Positions 62,266 to 64,000 of a stretch of DNA of 64,000 nt are shown here, piece after piece. The DNA comes from VXPQ01 sp964608315 (GTDB taxonomy: Bacteria > Bacteroidota > Rhodothermia > Rhodothermales > VXPQ01), in contig CAZSNF010000003.1 in assembly GCA_964608315.1 (NCBI GenBank), forward strand, positions 1-64,000, given 5' to 3'. Position 1 is the stretch's first letter. Every line of letters starts with the position of its first letter. A program made the position numbers and the translations under genes. A model generated the notes under the pieces. It worked only from the letters and a program-made list of their open reading frames with translations, ran no database searches and had not been told where the DNA came from.

Positions 62266-63545
62266 TGTCCGGCAGCCTCCTCGATCAGTTGTTGCAGGCA
62301 TTCGACGGTATGCGATTCCGTAGCGACGAAACGCCCGTTGATCAGGACGGTGGGCGTCTGGTCCACGCCGATCTCGATCGCCTCGCTTCGTTGTTGCTCC
62401 AGCGTGCGGCGGTACAGGCGGCTTTCCAGCCGCTGCATAAGCACGTCCGGATTCATGCCGATCTCTTCGGCGATCTCGCGCAACTGCTCCAGAGACAAGC
62501 CGGTTTGCGGATTCTGCATTTCGAACTGCGCATCGAGCATCGGAAAGAACTTCTTGTCCCGGCTCGCCGCATACAGCGCTTCAGATTGCACAATGGAGTG
62601 GTCCCACAGCACAAACGGCTTGAACACGAAAAACGCGCGGTCGGCGTAGGACAGCATCACCGGCGTCATTATTTCGTGAAACGTCTTGCAGTGATAGCAA
62701 TTGGGATCGAAATATTCAATGACCGTAACGGGCGCGTCGGCGTCCCCTACCGTTGGATCGAACAGGTTGATGAGGCGGCGGAAATCCTCCACCGGCTCTT
62801 TTTCGGGATCGTACGGGCAGGCGGAAGACGTCGGGGCGGGCGCCGCTTCGCCTCCATCCGGCGAAGAAAGCGCTTCCGAAACCGCCGCATCCATCTCCGT
62901 TTCGGCGGCGAACACGTCGGGCAATTCCGGTTCGTACTGCCTGAAATACACGGCGTCTGCCGCTATAATCATTCCGACAAGCAGCAGCAGCCCACCCATC
63001 CAGGCTATTTCGCGCAAAGGTTTGGGAGTCATGTTACAGGGAGGTTCGGTGTCGGTAGTGGAAACGGGGGATAATCGCCAGTCCAGGCCATGCAAGATAG
63101 CAAGCAGCGCGACAATCCCCGCAGAAACAAGGCAGAGGGTGCATAATTGCTCCAGGACAGCCACCTGATAATAAACAAGATAGCCCGAGTACGCCAACCC
63201 AAAGGCTGCAAGCGCCGTGCGGACGGCCTTGCAAAGCGCGCGCTTGCCCATGAAATTCCAGGCTACAGCCAGCGTCAGGAGGGCTATGGACGCATAGAAC
63301 AGCACCCCCCACGCAGCATTGGATACGCCCAGAAAAACGCCGGCTGCGCTGCCCGTCACAGCGGCGCAGTCAAACAGGGCCCCGGCGAACGCCGAGCCGG
63401 AAAAACCCGTGCATCCCTGCGCGAATCCGCTGTGCTTCTGGATCGCAATGTGCGCCGCGTCCAGCAGGCCCAGCAGAGCGAGCGCATAGATCGCGCGGTC
63501 GATCGGAGCGCGGCGGAAATCGAAACGATGCAAATAACGGAGCAT
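62262..63545 (-). CDS. vitamin K epoxide reductase-DsbA fusion
   Basis: The 427-aa protein has an N-terminal four-helix VKOR domain, with the active-site CTLCLVSAG and upstream Cys pair (QGCTGF, LFDCAAV), then a transmembrane anchor and a DsbA/thioredoxin-like periplasmic domain with FDPNCYHCKTFHEI (CYHC) and VDQTPTVLINGR (cis-Pro). It would form and reoxidise disulfides. It overlaps the transketolase start by 4 bp, though the two have no clear functional link. Confidence 0.9.
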   Translation of the reverse strand: MLRYLHRFDFRRAPIDRAIYALALLGLLDAAHIAIQKHSGFAQGCTGFSGSAFAGALFDCAAVTGSAAGVFLGVSNAAWGVLFYASIALLTLAVAWNFMGKRALCKAVRTALAAFGLAYSGYLVYYQVAVLEQLCTLCLVSAGIVALLAILHGLDWRLSPVSTTDTEPPCNMTPKPLREIAWMGGLLLLVGMIIAADAVYFRQYEPELPDVFAAETEMDAAVSEALSSPDGGEAAPAPTSSACPYDPEKEPVEDFRRLINLFDPTVGDADAPVTVIEYFDPNCYHCKTFHEIMTPVMLSYADRAFFVFKPFVLWDHSIVQSEALYAASRDKKFFPMLDAQFEMQNPQTGLSLEQLREIAEEIGMNPDVLMQRLESRLYRRTLEQQRSEAIEIGVDQTPTVLINGRFVATESHTVECLQQLIEEAAGQ

Positions 63546-63556
63546 GGAACGCGCGC

Positions 63557-63603
63557 CCCTCGCAAGCCTCTGAACTTTGCAGATTTAACCAGAGTATCCC
63601 TAA
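63557..63603 (-). repeat. family A left-end fragment
   Basis: GCAAGCCTCTGAACTTTGCA followed by GATTTAACCAGAGTATCCCT is the reverse complement of the first ~45 bp of family A. Confidence 0.6.
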
Positions 63604-63642
63604 AAAAACCCAATGCCCTCGCTTATGATCCCGACGAAATGC

Positions 63643-63726
63643 ACGGGATGCGCTGATCAAGTCTGCTCTGCATTTCGTACATTAGAATACTCTGGTTAAA
63701 TCTGCTTCGATCAGAGTGTCCTTAGG
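63643..63726. repeat. nested family A end fragments
   Basis: A left-end-like GGGATGCGCTGATCAAGTC is followed by AATACTCTGGTTAAATCTGC and TTCGATCAGAGTGTCCTTA, which combine right-end pieces in both orientations. The region looks like repeated insertion and deletion of A ends upstream of the channel gene. Confidence 0.5.
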
Positions 63727-63769
63727 GCCAGCGTAAAAAAGGACGGGCAAAACAAGAAACCTGCGCGGC

Positions 63770-64000
63770 ATGTCCATCAGGGATTTTTTCCAGAACGAAC
63801 GCATTCAGTCCTTCCTCACCGGGGGCGCGGCGCAGAACATCTGGATTACTGCGTTGCTTCTGCTGAGCGCGGCGATCCTGGCGTACGCTTTCCGCCGCCT
63901 GCTTTCGCGCTATATCGAAGAAACGGACCGCCGTTACCGGGCGTCGAAAATGGTCGGTCGGCTGATCGGCCTGTTCACGGCGCTTGCGGTTCTCTACGTA
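63770..64000 (+). CDS. mechanosensitive ion channel-like protein (partial, 3' end outside)
   Basis: The first 77 residues (MSIRDFFQNERIQSFLTGGA...) contain one transmembrane helix (NIWITALLLLSAAILAYAF) and a basic stretch, then the start of another (MVGRLIGLFTALAVLYV). The layout fits the N-terminus of small MscS channels, but the channel domain lies beyond the window. Family membership is tentative. Confidence 0.45.
   Translation, partial: MSIRDFFQNERIQSFLTGGAAQNIWITALLLLSAAILAYAFRRLLSRYIEETDRRYRASKMVGRLIGLFTALAVLYV

Overview
The window is GC-rich chromosomal DNA of a Gram-negative bacterium, most likely from the Rhodothermota/Bacteroidota side of the tree. The pointers are a TonB receptor with an N-terminal carboxypeptidase-regulatory-like domain behind a lipoprotein gene, a secreted ThuA-glucose/sorbosone dehydrogenase fusion beside a cytochrome c, a SPOR lipoprotein, and the rplKAJL-rpoBC block without other genes. 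The lineage is inferred from gene content only. No rRNA, CRISPR array or prophage is visible.

Layout. 1-20.1 kb is mostly housekeeping on the plus strand: dnaE, a C26-type amidotransferase, a lytic-transglycosylase-like protein, then ppk and dnaG on the minus strand, polyphosphate glucokinase, dapD, a small AT-hook-like protein, a SPOR protein, a polyprenyl synthetase and a secreted dehydrogenase/cytochrome pair. 20.1-31.3 kb is an accessory island: a PD-(D/E)XK nuclease, a CopD-like membrane protein and hemY, then an RloA-type ATPase followed by rloB. The rloB gene is split by a 5,151-bp composite element (25372-30522) with ~100-120 bp inverted ends and an ATG target duplication. Its cargo is IS remnants, gene fragments, a translationally coupled two-gene operon of glycosylase-like proteins and an unknown 319-aa protein. 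31.3-40 kb encodes fatty-acid beta-oxidation (fadE, fadA, fadN/B-type, fadD). 40-53.5 kb holds a DUF4097 protein, then rpoC, rpoB, rplL, rplJ, rplA, rplK, nusG, secE and five tRNAs, all on the minus strand. 53.8-64 kb holds dedA, ispF, ispD, queA, a lipoprotein/TonB receptor pair, transketolase, a VKOR-DsbA fusion and the start of an MscS-like channel.

Two families of short intergenic repeats run through the window. Family A (~265 bp, ends reading TTAAGGATACKCTGATTAAA and its complement) has seven long copies and many fragments. Family B (267 bp, 23-bp perfect terminal inverted repeats) has three copies; two of them bracket the polyphosphate glucokinase gene in inverted orientation. Both behave like non-autonomous transposable elements, and their ends supply the stop codons of several genes (dnaE, fadA, queA, the TonB receptor, ppgK).

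The strongest leads for something undescribed are the composite element inside rloB with its glycosylase-like gene pair, and the two repeat families with covarying termini and stop-codon placement.
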